A DNA stretch of 64,000 bases from Gammaproteobacteria bacterium (lineage in GTDB: Bacteria > Pseudomonadota > Gammaproteobacteria > Enterobacterales > Alteromonadaceae). Shown here piece by piece: positions 8,563-18,353 of the stretch. The stretch is from positions 1 through 64,000 of the forward strand of contig JAFLDV010000008.1 in the NCBI GenBank assembly GCA_017302255.1, in the 5' to 3' direction. The translations under genes were made by a program, and so were the position numbers. Within the stretch, counting starts at the first letter, position 1. Every line of letters starts with the position of its first letter. Under the pieces are notes generated by a model. That model did not search any database. It was given only the letters and a program-made list of their open reading frames with translations, and was not told the origin of the DNA.

Positions 8563-9945
8563 ATGGCGATGTGGGGCGGGCGTTTTCAAGAAGCCAGTCT
8601 GGAAGAGTTCCGGGCATTTAACGATTCACTTTGTTTCGATTATCAATTAGCACAACAAGATATCGCCGCATCACGCGCTTGGGCTATTGGCTTGGCTGCG
8701 GCCGGCATTATCACCGCTGATGAAGCCACAGCATTAGACGGTGCACTAGCTGAGCTTGCTTTGGAAGTTGAAGCAAATCCTGAGTTACCTTTGCAAACGC
8801 AGGAAGAAGATATCCATAGCTGGGTTGAAGCTAAACTCGGCGAAAAAATTGGTGCTACTGCCAAGAAATTACACACTGGCCGCAGTCGAAATGATTTGGT
8901 TGCGACAGATCTGCGGTTATGGACACGTTTAAATGCGCAAAGCGTGCAGCAAGCGTTGCTCGGGGCAATTGGTGCTTTACTGAAATTCGCCGAAAGTCAT
9001 CAGGGTTTGGTGATGCCGGGTTTTACTCACTTACAACGGGCGCAACCTGTGTTGGTGAGTCATTGGGCTCTGGCTTATATCGAAATGTTCCGTCGTGATT
9101 TGTCGCGCTTAGAAGATGCGCTTAAACGCTTGGATGTCTGCCCACTCGGAAGCGGCGCTTTGGCCGGAACCGGTGTCGCGATTGACCGCCATGCTTTGGC
9201 TACTCGCCTCGGCTTTGCGCAGGCTGCAGCCAATAGTTTGGATGCTGTTTCTGATCGTGATTACGTGGTCGAGCTGTCTGCTGCTGCCAGTTTATGCTTA
9301 ACCCATTTATCACGGTTATCGGAAGACGTGATTTTCTTCTGTTCTGGTGAAGCCGGCTTCTTCAAACTCGGTGATGCGATTTCGAGTGGTTCATCTTTAA
9401 TGCCACAAAAGAAAAACCCAGACGTGTTTGAGTTACTGCGCGGTAAAACTGGCCGGGTGTTAGGTCATTTAGTAGCAATTTTGCATGTGCTGAAGGGCTT
9501 GCCGCTGGCTTACAACAAAGACATGCAAGAAGACAAACAAGGCTTTTTTGACCTGATGGCGACGTGGCAGCAGTGTTTGTTGGTCCTTGCGACTGTGTTA
9601 CCGCATTTGTCAGTCAATGCGGATCGTTGCCGCAAAGCGGCTGAACTTGGGTTTAGTAATGCTACAGACTTGGCCGATTACTTGGTGGGCAAAGGCATCG
9701 CCTTTCGTGATGCCCACGAGTTATCTGGTGAATTAGTGTTAAAAGCTTCGGCCCAGCAGATTCCGCTGGAAGCACTGACTTTGGCTGAACTTCAGCAAGT
9801 TTGCCCACTAATAGCAGAAGATGTATTTGCTGCGCTAACTATCGAAGCTGGCTTGGCAAAACGTTCTGCGTTTGGTGGCACATGTCCAACGCAAGTGCTG
9901 GCGGCAGTTAGCGCAACACGACAGTGGTTTGACGATCGCAACTAA
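8563..9945 (+). CDS. argH: Argininosuccinate lyase
   Basis: Last step of arginine synthesis: cleavage of argininosuccinate to arginine and fumarate. The fumarase/aspartase superfamily signature is GSSLMPQKKNPD near residues 280-291, and SRNDLVATDLRLW is near 107-119. The 460 residues are those of a free-standing ArgH. In several marine gammaproteobacteria (Vibrio, Moritella, Pseudoalteromonas, Shewanella) ArgH is fused to an ArgA acetyltransferase domain; no such domain is present here, and a strong terminator follows within about 100 bp. The source of N-acetylglutamate synthase must be elsewhere in the genome. Confidence 0.96.
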   Translation: MAMWGGRFQEASLEEFRAFNDSLCFDYQLAQQDIAASRAWAIGLAAAGIITADEATALDGALAELALEVEANPELPLQTQEEDIHSWVEAKLGEKIGATAKKLHTGRSRNDLVATDLRLWTRLNAQSVQQALLGAIGALLKFAESHQGLVMPGFTHLQRAQPVLVSHWALAYIEMFRRDLSRLEDALKRLDVCPLGSGALAGTGVAIDRHALATRLGFAQAAANSLDAVSDRDYVVELSAAASLCLTHLSRLSEDVIFFCSGEAGFFKLGDAISSGSSLMPQKKNPDVFELLRGKTGRVLGHLVAILHVLKGLPLAYNKDMQEDKQGFFDLMATWQQCLLVLATVLPHLSVNADRCRKAAELGFSNATDLADYLVGKGIAFRDAHELSGELVLKASAQQIPLEALTLAELQQVCPLIAEDVFAALTIEAGLAKRSAFGGTCPTQVLAAVSATRQWFDDRN

Positions 9946-10020
9946 CTTGCGGCTGGACTCAGTAAATTCGCGGTGATGTGAGCTAGTTGCCAAGAATTGC
10001 GCTGGGTTTCTGGCATTAGA

Positions 10021-10057
10021 AAAATAAAAAACCACCTGAAAGCAGGTGGTTTTTTTT
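10021..10057. terminator. Bidirectional terminator between argH and mrcA
   Basis: ACCACCTG (10031-10038) and CAGGTGGT (10043-10050) form an 8-bp stem with a 4-nt loop. An A-run lies to the left and a run of eight T to the right, so it can end argH (plus) and mrcA (minus). Confidence 0.88.
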
Positions 10058-10071
10058 CAACTCAATTACAG

Positions 10072-12636
10072 CTAGCGGAAAATATCGATTTCTGTCGGTT
10101 TTTGCGCGTCTAGCGGATTCGTTGTTGTTGGCTGGGCGTATTGAGTCGGTTCAGTGCCTTGCTTAAAGAACTCAAATTCACTGCTGTCATCAGCCGTTTG
10201 GCTTAGTAGACCAGTTGCACGATCAATCCGCACAGAAATAATACCGGCAGGCGTTGGCGGCTGATATTCAGGAACATCGGCTAGGGCAAGCTCAGCAAAT
10301 GCCTGCCATGCTGGCATTGCGGTTTTTGCACCAGATTCACTACCAGATATTTGGTTATTGCCAAGGTTAGTATTCCAAGCGCTTCGACCCAAAATACTTT
10401 CTGCATCATCAAAACCAACCCATGACGTTATCACTAGTTCTGGAGTGAAACCACTAAACCAAGTGTCTTTGACATCGTTGGTGGTGCCTGTTTTCCCAGA
10501 TAAATCATGGCGATTTAACGATTTAAGTTTTGCCGCAGTACCTTCATAACCTCTGCCGCCCCAAATTGCACTTTTCATAGCTTCAGCAATTAAGAACGCA
10601 TTCTCGGCCGAAATCACTCTCGGTGCATATTCAGCAGGGTCTAGGCTCGCAATTGCTGCAGTACCAGGTGCAGCAGCGTCTTGACCGCCGATAGTGTCTT
10701 CGCTAATCGCTGCTGCAGGATCAGCCGCTTTAGCTACCGCCGCTGCCGGACAATTATCGCAAACCGCCACTTGTTTATGTTCGTAAATCAAGTTGTTCTG
10801 GTCGTCGAGAATTTTGGTGATGATGTATGGCTTCACTTGATAACCACCGTTAGCAAATACTGCGTAGCCGGTGACTAACTCCATTGGTGTTAATGATGCT
10901 GAGCCTAAAGCTAAGGTTTGGTTGCGTGGTAGATCATTACGATGGAAGCCAAACTTAGCTAGGTGATCGATTGCGTTGTCGACGCCCATACCATTCAGCA
11001 GCCGAATAGAGACCACGTTTTTTGATTTCGCCAATGCTACGCGCATACGGATTGGACCATCATATTCGTCTGGTGAATTTTTCGGACGCCATGCTTGGCC
11101 TGAACCTTCATCCCATTCGTGAATAGGTGCATCATTAATAACTGAAGCAAGGTTATAACCATGCTCCAAAGCCGCCGAATAGATAAATGGCTTAATGTTT
11201 GAACCCACCTGCCGGTTGGCTTGAGTAACACGGTTAAACTGCGTTAAACCAAAACTATAACCGCCAACTAAAGCCCGGATCGCGCCATCTTTTGGATTCA
11301 TGGCTACCAGTGCGCTGCTAGCCTGTGGCAGTTGGCTAAGACGCCATTCGCCAGCGATATCACGCACATAAATGAGCATGCCCGGCGCTAAAATTTGCCC
11401 CGCTTGTTTTGGTGGATTGCCCTGGCGTTCCTGATTGATATAAGGTCTCGCCCAATGCATTTGTTGCCATGTGATTTGAGCTTTACGGCCGCCACCGAGC
11501 AGAATGTCAGCACTTTGCGCTCCAACAGCAGTAACCACGGCAGGGGTAAGTTTCTCGATACTGTCCTGTTCATCAAGCAAAGCAATCATCGCGGCTTCTG
11601 ATAATGGCTTTTCCTCGCTGAAGCTAATGGAACCATCAGCATTATCGACCCGAGTTGCTGGCCATAGCACACGGATCGGGCCGCGATAACCATGACGCTC
11701 ATCGTAGGCATGCAGATTGTTTTGCACCGCATCTACGGCTTTTGCTTGCTGCGCGGAGTTTACCGTCGTGAACACTTGAAAACCTTTGGAATAGGCTTCT
11801 TCTTCACCATACTTGGCGACTACTTCTTGTCTGACCATTTCTGCTAAATAAGGCGCAGATGCTGTAGTTTGCGCACCATGCAGTTTTGACATAATTGGCG
11901 CTTGGATTGCTTCATCATATTGAGCTTTGGTGATGAAGTTCATCGTTAACATCCGACCCAATACAATATTGCGCCGAGCCCGAGCGCGACTAGGTGAGCG
12001 CACCGGATTAAGCACTGATGGCGCTTGTGGCAAGCCAGCGATGATGGCCATCTCTGATAAAGTTAGATCCTGAATGTTCTTGCCAAAGTAAACTTGAGCC
12101 GCTGCACCAACCCCGAATGCCCGTTGGCCTAGTTCAATTCGGTTGAGGTATAACTCCAAAATTTCGTCTTTAGTCAGTAACTCTTCGATATGAAAGGCAA
12201 GGAACACTTCTTTCACTTTCCGAATAATCTTTTTCTCGCGAGTCAAAAAGAACAAGCGTGCAAGCTGCTGGGTAATAGTACTGGCGCCTTGGCTGTAATC
12301 GCCGGTGGTAGCCACAACGGACGCCGCGCGGAAAACGCCAATGATGTCTATCCCTGGGTGTTCGTAGAAGCGAGAATCTTCAGTGGCAATCACCGCTTTA
12401 ATTAACAAAGGCGGCATTTCAGAGATTTTTAACGGAATGCGACGCTTTTCACCAAATTGTGAAATAAGTTCGCCGTCCTCACTGAACACTCGCATCGGAG
12501 TTTGCAGTCGAACGTCCTTCAAAGCTTCAACGCTTGGAAGGTCATCTTTGACGTAAAGATAAGCCCCTAAGACGGTCAAAACACCCAAAAGCAAGCCTAT
12601 TAAGCCAATGATTAACAGTTTTTTAAGCCAAGACAC
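10072..12636 (-). CDS. mrcA: Penicillin-binding protein 1A, bifunctional transglycosylase/transpeptidase
   Basis: Inner-membrane enzyme that polymerises and cross-links peptidoglycan. A single N-terminal membrane segment (about residues 5-25) is followed by a GT51 glycosyltransferase domain (EDSRFYEHPGID, QGASTITQQLARLFFL), an OB-like insert, and a transpeptidase domain with SxxK (SNIK in GSNIKPFIYSAAL), SKN and KTGT (SGKTGTTND). I prefer the GTG at 12636-12634 (MSWLKKLL...), preceded by GGGG; a TTG at 12669 would add 11 residues without a ribosome-binding site. The length of 854 residues matches E. coli PBP1a (850). Divergent from pilM, the conserved gammaproteobacterial arrangement. Confidence 0.95.
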   Translation of the reverse strand: MSWLKKLLIIGLIGLLLGVLTVLGAYLYVKDDLPSVEALKDVRLQTPMRVFSEDGELISQFGEKRRIPLKISEMPPLLIKAVIATEDSRFYEHPGIDIIGVFRAASVVATTGDYSQGASTITQQLARLFFLTREKKIIRKVKEVFLAFHIEELLTKDEILELYLNRIELGQRAFGVGAAAQVYFGKNIQDLTLSEMAIIAGLPQAPSVLNPVRSPSRARARRNIVLGRMLTMNFITKAQYDEAIQAPIMSKLHGAQTTASAPYLAEMVRQEVVAKYGEEEAYSKGFQVFTTVNSAQQAKAVDAVQNNLHAYDERHGYRGPIRVLWPATRVDNADGSISFSEEKPLSEAAMIALLDEQDSIEKLTPAVVTAVGAQSADILLGGGRKAQITWQQMHWARPYINQERQGNPPKQAGQILAPGMLIYVRDIAGEWRLSQLPQASSALVAMNPKDGAIRALVGGYSFGLTQFNRVTQANRQVGSNIKPFIYSAALEHGYNLASVINDAPIHEWDEGSGQAWRPKNSPDEYDGPIRMRVALAKSKNVVSIRLLNGMGVDNAIDHLAKFGFHRNDLPRNQTLALGSASLTPMELVTGYAVFANGGYQVKPYIITKILDDQNNLIYEHKQVAVCDNCPAAAVAKAADPAAAISEDTIGGQDAAAPGTAAIASLDPAEYAPRVISAENAFLIAEAMKSAIWGGRGYEGTAAKLKSLNRHDLSGKTGTTNDVKDTWFSGFTPELVITSWVGFDDAESILGRSAWNTNLGNNQISGSESGAKTAMPAWQAFAELALADVPEYQPPTPAGIISVRIDRATGLLSQTADDSSEFEFFKQGTEPTQYAQPTTTNPLDAQKPTEIDIFR

Positions 12637-12788
12637 TGAATAGCCCCAATTTTTACTCCCATTTACCAAAATAGGCTGCTAGTATAAATTCATTAGCAGT
12701 CGTTAATAAGCTTGTACACAATTCTGAGACGGCTGAGCTAAAACCTAAAACGATAATAATCATAAATTAAAAACGGCTGCAGGAAGCT

Positions 12789-13868
12789 ATGATAAATCGG
12801 TTGTTTCATGCAAAAAACCCTCTAATCTTAGGGGTAGATATTGGTGCTCACACCGTAAAGGCTGTTTTGCTCAGTCAGCACGGAGTGCATTATAAAGTAG
12901 AAGCCTTCGCAATAGAACCTATGATTAAGGGCTCAATGAATGAGCGCGAGATCCAGGATATTGAAGCAGTGGGGAGCGTAATCAGCAAAATCCGCAAAAA
13001 GATTCCAAAAGCGGTCAAATTTGCTGCTGCGGCTGTTTCAGGTTCGACGGTTATTACAAAAATCATTTTTATGGATGCCTCGTTAACTGATGCTGAGTTA
13101 GCCAGTCAAATCGAAGTTGAAGCAGATAGCCTTATTCCATACCCGCTTAGTGAAGTAAGTATGGATTTTGAAAAGCTTGATGTGAATCCAAATGACCCTT
13201 CAAAAGTAAACGTGCTGCTTAGTGCTGCGCGTACTGAAAGCGTGCAAGCTCGAGTAACTTCGTTAGACGCTGGTCAATTCACGGCTAAAGTAGTCGATGT
13301 TGAAAGTTATGCTTTAAGCCGAGCTGCTGAGCTTTGTTTGAAACAGTTGCCAGCAGATGCAAAAGATAAGGTTGTTGCCGTTGTTGATATCGGTGCGACC
13401 ATGACTTTAATGAGCATCATTGAAAACGGCAAAACTTTATATACCCGCGATCAAATGTTTGGTGGCGAGCAATATACACGCAGCATTATTTCTTATTACG
13501 GTAAAACTTACGAAGAAGCTGAGCAGGCAAAGGTAAATAACGATTTACCACCAAACTATACGTTTGAAGTGCTTGCGCCGTTCCAAACGATGCTTCTGCA
13601 ACAAGTACGTCGTGGTATTCAAATGTATTTAACGACTTCTGGTCGTGATAATGTCGACTACTTATTGATTTCTGGTGGCACCAGTATGATCGAAGGTGTG
13701 GATAAACTATTGACCGATGAGCTTGGGATCCATACTGTAGTAGCTAATCCTTTCCTGCGCATGGAAGTTGGTACTGCAGTGGATAAAACGCTCCTCAATC
13801 AATATGCACCACAACTGTTGGTTGCCACGGGTTTGGCGTTACGGAGTTTCTCGACATGGCATATTTAA
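12789..13868 (+). CDS. pilM: Type IV pilus assembly protein PilM
   Basis: Cytoplasmic actin-like ATPase that binds the N-terminus of PilN and links the inner-membrane alignment complex of the type IV pilus to the motor. The actin-fold phosphate-1 loop is LGVDIGAHTVKAVLL near residues 14-28, and VVDIGATMTLMSI is the second phosphate loop. The length of 359 residues is normal. First gene of pilMNOPQ; its stop overlaps the pilN start by 13 nt, so the genes are translationally coupled. Divergent from mrcA across about 150 bp that must hold both promoters. Confidence 0.95.
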   Translation: MINRLFHAKNPLILGVDIGAHTVKAVLLSQHGVHYKVEAFAIEPMIKGSMNEREIQDIEAVGSVISKIRKKIPKAVKFAAAAVSGSTVITKIIFMDASLTDAELASQIEVEADSLIPYPLSEVSMDFEKLDVNPNDPSKVNVLLSAARTESVQARVTSLDAGQFTAKVVDVESYALSRAAELCLKQLPADAKDKVVAVVDIGATMTLMSIIENGKTLYTRDQMFGGEQYTRSIISYYGKTYEEAEQAKVNNDLPPNYTFEVLAPFQTMLLQQVRRGIQMYLTTSGRDNVDYLLISGGTSMIEGVDKLLTDELGIHTVVANPFLRMEVGTAVDKTLLNQYAPQLLVATGLALRSFSTWHI

Positions 13869-14458
13869 ACCTACTGCCTTGGCGTGAGGCGCAGCGTAAG
13901 CAGAAACAAGCTCGATTTGTCACCATGTTGTCGGCAACTGGTGTCATTACTTTTTTGGTTGTTTTAGGTATTAGTCAAATTTATAGCGCCAAAATTGACG
14001 GTCAAAATAGTCGAAACAATTATTTGCAAAGCGAAATCACTATCCTTGACCAACGGATCGTCGAAATCAATCAGTTGGAAGAGAAGAAAAAGAATTTGCA
14101 ACGCCGGATTGAATTAATCGCAGAACTACAACGAAGCCGAAATCTGGGTACTCAGATTATGGATGAAATTGCAAAAGTAGTTCCAGCAGGTGTTTATTTA
14201 TCTAGCTTAGAGAAAAAGGGCCCATCTTTGCTTTTAGTGGGTAAGTCTGAGTCAAACAACCGGTTATCGAACATGCTTCGTTCGGTTGAGAATTCAGATT
14301 TATTGACTGATCCATTGTTAGAGTTCATCGAAGCGGGTCAAGATTCTAGCCAACTCCTCAGTGATTTTAAAATGCACTTAATGGTAAAAGGTTTCGAATC
14401 GGTACAAGGCCCAGCTAAAGCTACAACTCCAGCTCAACCTGCAGGAGGCCAAAAATGA
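13856..14458 (+). CDS. pilN: Type IV pilus assembly protein PilN
   Basis: Bitopic inner-membrane protein of the PilMNOP alignment complex. The short cytoplasmic N-terminus carries the conserved PilM-binding motif (NLLPWREAQRK, residues 5-15). A membrane helix at about 23-43 is followed by a coiled coil (about 50-90) and a ferredoxin-like periplasmic domain. The C-terminal tail is Ala/Pro/Thr-rich. It overlaps pilM by 13 nt and pilO by 4 nt. Confidence 0.94.
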   Translation: MAYLNLLPWREAQRKQKQARFVTMLSATGVITFLVVLGISQIYSAKIDGQNSRNNYLQSEITILDQRIVEINQLEEKKKNLQRRIELIAELQRSRNLGTQIMDEIAKVVPAGVYLSSLEKKGPSLLLVGKSESNNRLSNMLRSVENSDLLTDPLLEFIEAGQDSSQLLSDFKMHLMVKGFESVQGPAKATTPAQPAGGQK

Positions 14459-15048
14459 GTTTGAATTTTAATGCTGATGAACTCAATAACCTCGATTGGA
14501 GTGACATGGGATCATTCCCACTAGTCGCTAAGATCGTGGTATTGCTGCTGTTAAGCATAATGATTTCTGTATTAAGTTACTTCATATTGGTTGATGAGAA
14601 AATCACCATGTTGCGCAATACAGAATCGAAAGAGTTAGAGTTACGCCAAGTATATAAAAGTAAATACGCTGCTGCGGTGAACTTAGAACTGTACAAAAAA
14701 CAAATGATAGAGATGGAAGAAACATTCTCATATTTGTTGAAACAGTTACCAGCAACACATGAAACGCCAGGTTTGTTAGACGACATTACCTATGCCGGAA
14801 CTTCGACTGGTTTAACCTTCGTCAAGATCAACTGGATGCCAGAGATCGAGAAAGAAGAGTTTTATACTGAATTACCGATTAAGATTGACGTAGTAGGTGA
14901 CTACCACCAATTTGGTAACTTCGTGAGTGAAGTTGCTAAGTTACCGCGTATCGTATCTTTGCATGACTTCTCTGTGACCATGGATAAAGATGAACGGTTA
15001 ATTTTTAACGTGGTTGCGAAGACCTACCGCTATAAGGAGACTCCTTGA
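14455..15048 (+). CDS. pilO: Type IV pilus assembly protein PilO
   Basis: Partner of PilN in the inner-membrane alignment complex. One membrane helix at about residues 26-47 is followed by a coiled coil and a periplasmic domain. The ATG overlaps the pilN stop (ATGA), and the TGA overlaps the pilP start (TGATG). The 197 residues and the position in the operon support the assignment; PilO proteins are otherwise poorly conserved. Confidence 0.94.
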   Translation: MSLNFNADELNNLDWSDMGSFPLVAKIVVLLLLSIMISVLSYFILVDEKITMLRNTESKELELRQVYKSKYAAAVNLELYKKQMIEMEETFSYLLKQLPATHETPGLLDDITYAGTSTGLTFVKINWMPEIEKEEFYTELPIKIDVVGDYHQFGNFVSEVAKLPRIVSLHDFSVTMDKDERLIFNVVAKTYRYKETP

Positions 15049-15584
15049 TGCGTATGCGTTGGTCTGTTATTTGTTTGAGTCTGGTGCTAAGTGGATGTTA
15101 CGATGACATTAGCGAAATCCAGCAATTTATGAGAACGGTGAAGGCGAATACACCTTCAAGTGTGCCTAAGCTCCCTGAAGCACAACCCTTCGTGCATATT
15201 AGCTATCAATCAGCGAATGCACGGAGTCCATTTAGTGAGCCAAAACCAGAAGCGATCCAGGAAAAATTTACTCAGTCGCAAGACTGCTTGAGCCCAGATC
15301 CGACTCGTCGGAAAGAACCTCTTGAAAAATTCGCCCTTGATAACTTGAAGATGCGCGGAACGCTCGGGGACCAAGCAGATATTTGGGCTCTGATTGAAGC
15401 GACGGATAAATCGTTACATCGGGTCAGTAAAAACAATTATTTGGGACTATTCCATGGCCGCGTTATCAACGTGGATCCACAACAAGTGGAATTGTTAGAG
15501 CTAATCCCAGACGGTGCCGGTTGCTGGAAAGAACGAACCACATTGCTGCAGATGGCTGAAACTACAGCTGCAGAGCGCAAATAA
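15048..15584 (+). CDS. pilP: Type IV pilus assembly lipoprotein PilP
   Basis: Inner-membrane lipoprotein that connects PilNO to the secretin PilQ. A lipoprotein signal peptide ends in the lipobox LSGC (Cys18). A disordered proline-rich linker follows, then the compact beta domain (LKMRGTLGDQADIWALIE, YLGLFHGRVINVDP). I place the start at ATG 15048, with AAGGAG nine bases upstream; a TTG three bases earlier is unlikely. It overlaps the pilO stop and precedes pilQ by a few bases. Confidence 0.94.
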   Translation: MRMRWSVICLSLVLSGCYDDISEIQQFMRTVKANTPSSVPKLPEAQPFVHISYQSANARSPFSEPKPEAIQEKFTQSQDCLSPDPTRRKEPLEKFALDNLKMRGTLGDQADIWALIEATDKSLHRVSKNNYLGLFHGRVINVDPQQVELLELIPDGAGCWKERTTLLQMAETTAAERK

Positions 15585-15601
15585 AGGTGTGTGAGAAGAC
15601 T

Positions 15602-17662
15602 ATGGATAATAAAACTAAAACAACAAACCAGACACTGCGGCTAACTCGCTGGATGCTGAGTTTTCTGTTACTAACCTCGCTGCCTGCCCTGGCGGTGCCT
15701 TTATTGTATGATGTGCGTTATAACCCGCTGAATACGGGTGAAACCGAAATCGAATTTATTTTCGATGAAGACTTGCCATCAGAACCATCGGTACAGGTTT
15801 TTAACGACCCGTCACGTATTGAACTGACATTCGGTGACGCTGACTTCGAAGAGAAGTTAGCAGATGTTGCGATTGAAAAGTCGGGTGTAAAGAATGCGCG
15901 TTCTGAATTCTTCCAAGAAGGTTTCAAAACTTCGGTATTCTTAGACCACTTGAAGTTATATCGTACTCGAGTGAAAGGTAATATTTTCTATTTGCAAATC
16001 AGCGACAACACCAACAGCGCAGATGCTGCTGAAAATACAACTCAAGTTGCTGCCACCTATATTAACCGCGTTCAGGCAATTGACTTCCGTCGTGGTGAGA
16101 AAGGTGAAGGCAAAGTGTTAGTGTTCTTAAAAGAGAACACTGCAGCGGTTGACGTGCGTGAAGAGCTTGGCAAGATTTATATTGAATTCCATAACACCGA
16201 TATTTTAGATGACCTGTTATATCAGTTAGACGTTATGGACTTCGGTACCGTTGTTAAGGGTATCGAGACCTTCAAAGAAGGTGCAATGACCCGGATTATT
16301 ATTGAACCAACAGCTGCCTTTACTTATACCTATCAGCAACTTGATAACATCTTCAGCTTGAATGTCGAAAAAGACACTACAGCTGCTGGTTTTATGCAAG
16401 GTGGTAAAGAATATAAAGGCCGTGCGATTTCATTAAACTTCCAAGATATCCCTGTTCGTACCGTATTACAGATCATCGCGGACTATAACGGCTTTAACTT
16501 AGTAACCAGCGATTCGGTAACTGGCAACATCACACTACGTCTCGACGGTACGCCATGGGACCAAGCGTTAGATATGGTATTAAAAGTACGCGGTCTTGAT
16601 AAGCGTATGGATGGTAACATTTTGATGGTTGCGCCGACTGACGAATTAGCAGAACGTGAAGCCAAAGAATTGCAGGCCCGTCAAAAAGTTGAAGAGTTAG
16701 AAGCGCTTTATTCTGAGTTTATCTCGGTGAACTACGCGAAAGCAGCAGATCTATCAAAGTTACTTAGCACAAAAGATTCATCACTGCTGACAGCGCGTGG
16801 TGTGGTTTCTGTGGATGAACGTACCAATACAATTCTGTTAAAAGATACTGCCAAGGCGATTGAGAACGTGCGTCGCTTGGTGGAACGTTTAGACGTGCCA
16901 GTGAAACAAGTTTTAATTGAAAGCCGCATGGTTACTGTTAAAGACAGCGTGGCCGATGAAATGGGCTTACGTTGGGGTTTCAATGACCAACAGGGTACCA
17001 AAGCCGTTGGTGGTTCTGCGGAAGCTGCAGATGTATTGGCTGGCGGTGTCATTCCTGATTTAGAAAATCGTTGGAACGTAAACCTTCCGGCCACCAATAA
17101 AGGTGCTGGTAAGCTTGCTTTCCACATCGCGAAATTGGGTGACGGTACGTTAATCGATCTGGAATTGAGTGCATTAGAAGAAGAAAACAAAGCTGAAATC
17201 GTTGCATCTCCACGTATTTCGACTGCGAACCAAAAACAAGCGCGGATCGAGCAAGGTGTCGAGATCCCATACGTGCAATCAGCTTCAAGTGGTGCAACTA
17301 CTGTTGAATTTAAGAAAGCTGTATTGAGCTTAGAAGTAACGCCACAAGTGACTCCAGACAACAAAATCATTCTGGACTTAACTGTGACTCAAGATACTGA
17401 AGGTAAAATTGTACCGACAGCAACTGGTAATGCAGTCGCCATTGATACTCAACGTATAACTACGCAGGTATTAGTAGATAACGGCGAAACTATTGTGCTC
17501 GGTGGTATTTATCAACAACAAACAGTGAAAACAGTGGCGAAAATCCCAGTACTTGGCGATATCCCTTACGCTGGTGTGTTGTTCCGCCGTAATTACGATA
17601 AAACTGAGAAGAAAGAGTTGTTAATTTTCGTTACGCCGAAGATTATCAACGACAACCGCTAG
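15602..17662 (+). CDS. pilQ: Type IV pilus secretin PilQ
   Basis: Outer-membrane secretin through which the pilus is extruded. A long signal peptide (cleavage after about residue 32, LPALA) is followed by two AMIN domains, an N0/STN domain (ISLNFQDIPVRTVLQIIADY), an N1 domain (FISVNYAKAADLSKLL) and the secretin barrel, with the signature VPVLGDIPYAGVLFR-type sequence (IPVLGDIPYAGVLFRR) near the end. I chose ATG 15602 over a GTG at 15587 because GAGAAG lies just upstream. The length of 686 residues is normal. A 9-bp hairpin follows the stop. Confidence 0.94.
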   Translation: MDNKTKTTNQTLRLTRWMLSFLLLTSLPALAVPLLYDVRYNPLNTGETEIEFIFDEDLPSEPSVQVFNDPSRIELTFGDADFEEKLADVAIEKSGVKNARSEFFQEGFKTSVFLDHLKLYRTRVKGNIFYLQISDNTNSADAAENTTQVAATYINRVQAIDFRRGEKGEGKVLVFLKENTAAVDVREELGKIYIEFHNTDILDDLLYQLDVMDFGTVVKGIETFKEGAMTRIIIEPTAAFTYTYQQLDNIFSLNVEKDTTAAGFMQGGKEYKGRAISLNFQDIPVRTVLQIIADYNGFNLVTSDSVTGNITLRLDGTPWDQALDMVLKVRGLDKRMDGNILMVAPTDELAEREAKELQARQKVEELEALYSEFISVNYAKAADLSKLLSTKDSSLLTARGVVSVDERTNTILLKDTAKAIENVRRLVERLDVPVKQVLIESRMVTVKDSVADEMGLRWGFNDQQGTKAVGGSAEAADVLAGGVIPDLENRWNVNLPATNKGAGKLAFHIAKLGDGTLIDLELSALEEENKAEIVASPRISTANQKQARIEQGVEIPYVQSASSGATTVEFKKAVLSLEVTPQVTPDNKIILDLTVTQDTEGKIVPTATGNAVAIDTQRITTQVLVDNGETIVLGGIYQQQTVKTVAKIPVLGDIPYAGVLFRRNYDKTEKKELLIFVTPKIINDNR

Positions 17663-17670
17663 ACCTATTT

Positions 17671-17692
17671 GCGGGAGCCTCAGGGCTCCCGC
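17671..17692 (+). terminator. Perfect GC-rich hairpin after pilQ
   Basis: GCGGGAGCC (17671-17679) and GGCTCCCGC (17684-17692) form a 9-bp perfect stem with a 4-nt loop, 9 bases after the pilQ stop. The following bases (GAAATTTC) are not a real T-run, so it may be a 3'-end processing or pausing signal rather than a strict intrinsic terminator. Confidence 0.5.
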
Positions 17693-17810
17693 GAAATTTC
17701 ACTTGCTATGATCTTGGCATTGCTGCCATAATTCAGCGCTTCAAATTTTCACGGGAGCTTTTAGGTCCTGATTTTAACCCTCTTGAGTTAGCTGATTAGC
17801 ATTACGACAT

Positions 17811-18329
17811 ATGGCAGAGAAACGCAATATCTTCCTCGTTGGCCCAATGGGCGCAGGAAAAAGTACCATTGGCCGTCACTTAGCAGAAATGCTGCACCTT
17901 GAATTCTACGATTCAGATCAGGAAATTGAGCGCCGCACTGGTGCGGATATCGCTTGGGTGTTTGACCTAGAAGGCGAAGCCGGTTTCCGAGTGCGTGAAG
18001 AAAACGTCATTGAAGATCTGACCGGAATGCAAGGTATCGTATTGGCAACTGGTGGTGGCTCAGTACTTAGTAAAGAAACTCGCAACCGCTTGTCGGCGCG
18101 TGGCATTGTCGTTTATTTAGAAACGCCAATCGAAAAGCAAGTGGCAAGGACTCAACGTGATAAACGTCGTCCATTGTTGCAGACGGAAGAGGCGCCGCAG
18201 GATGTATTAGTCCGCTTAGCTGCTGAGCGCAATCCGCTGTATGAAGAAATAGCCGATTTTACTATTCGCACGGACGAACAAAGTGCTCGTTCCGTTGCCA
18301 ATCAGATCGTCGAACAACTGGGATTCTAA
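17811..18329 (+). CDS. aroK: Shikimate kinase I
   Basis: Fifth step of chorismate synthesis: ATP-dependent phosphorylation of shikimate. Walker [10 protein letters not shown] is at residues 11-19; the shikimate-binding [11 protein letters not shown] and GGGSVLS follow, and the lid arginines are in RDKRRPLL. The length of 172 residues is typical. It begins the classic aroK-aroB-damX-dam group, 24 bp ahead of aroB. Confidence 0.96.
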   Translation: MAEKRNIFLVGPMGAGKSTIGRHLAEMLHLEFYDSDQEIERRTGADIAWVFDLEGEAGFRVREENVIEDLTGMQGIVLATGGGSVLSKETRNRLSARGIVVYLETPIEKQVARTQRDKRRPLLQTEEAPQDVLVRLAAERNPLYEEIADFTIRTDEQSARSVANQIVEQLGF

Positions 18330-18353
18330 TCGTCCAGATAAGGGGGACTGTTC

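Noticed and set aside
16732-17370. A 212-codon open frame antisense to pilQ
   Set aside because: It is a shadow of the conserved pilQ secretin domain; low-complexity Ser/Thr-rich translation, no ribosome-binding site and no independent signal.
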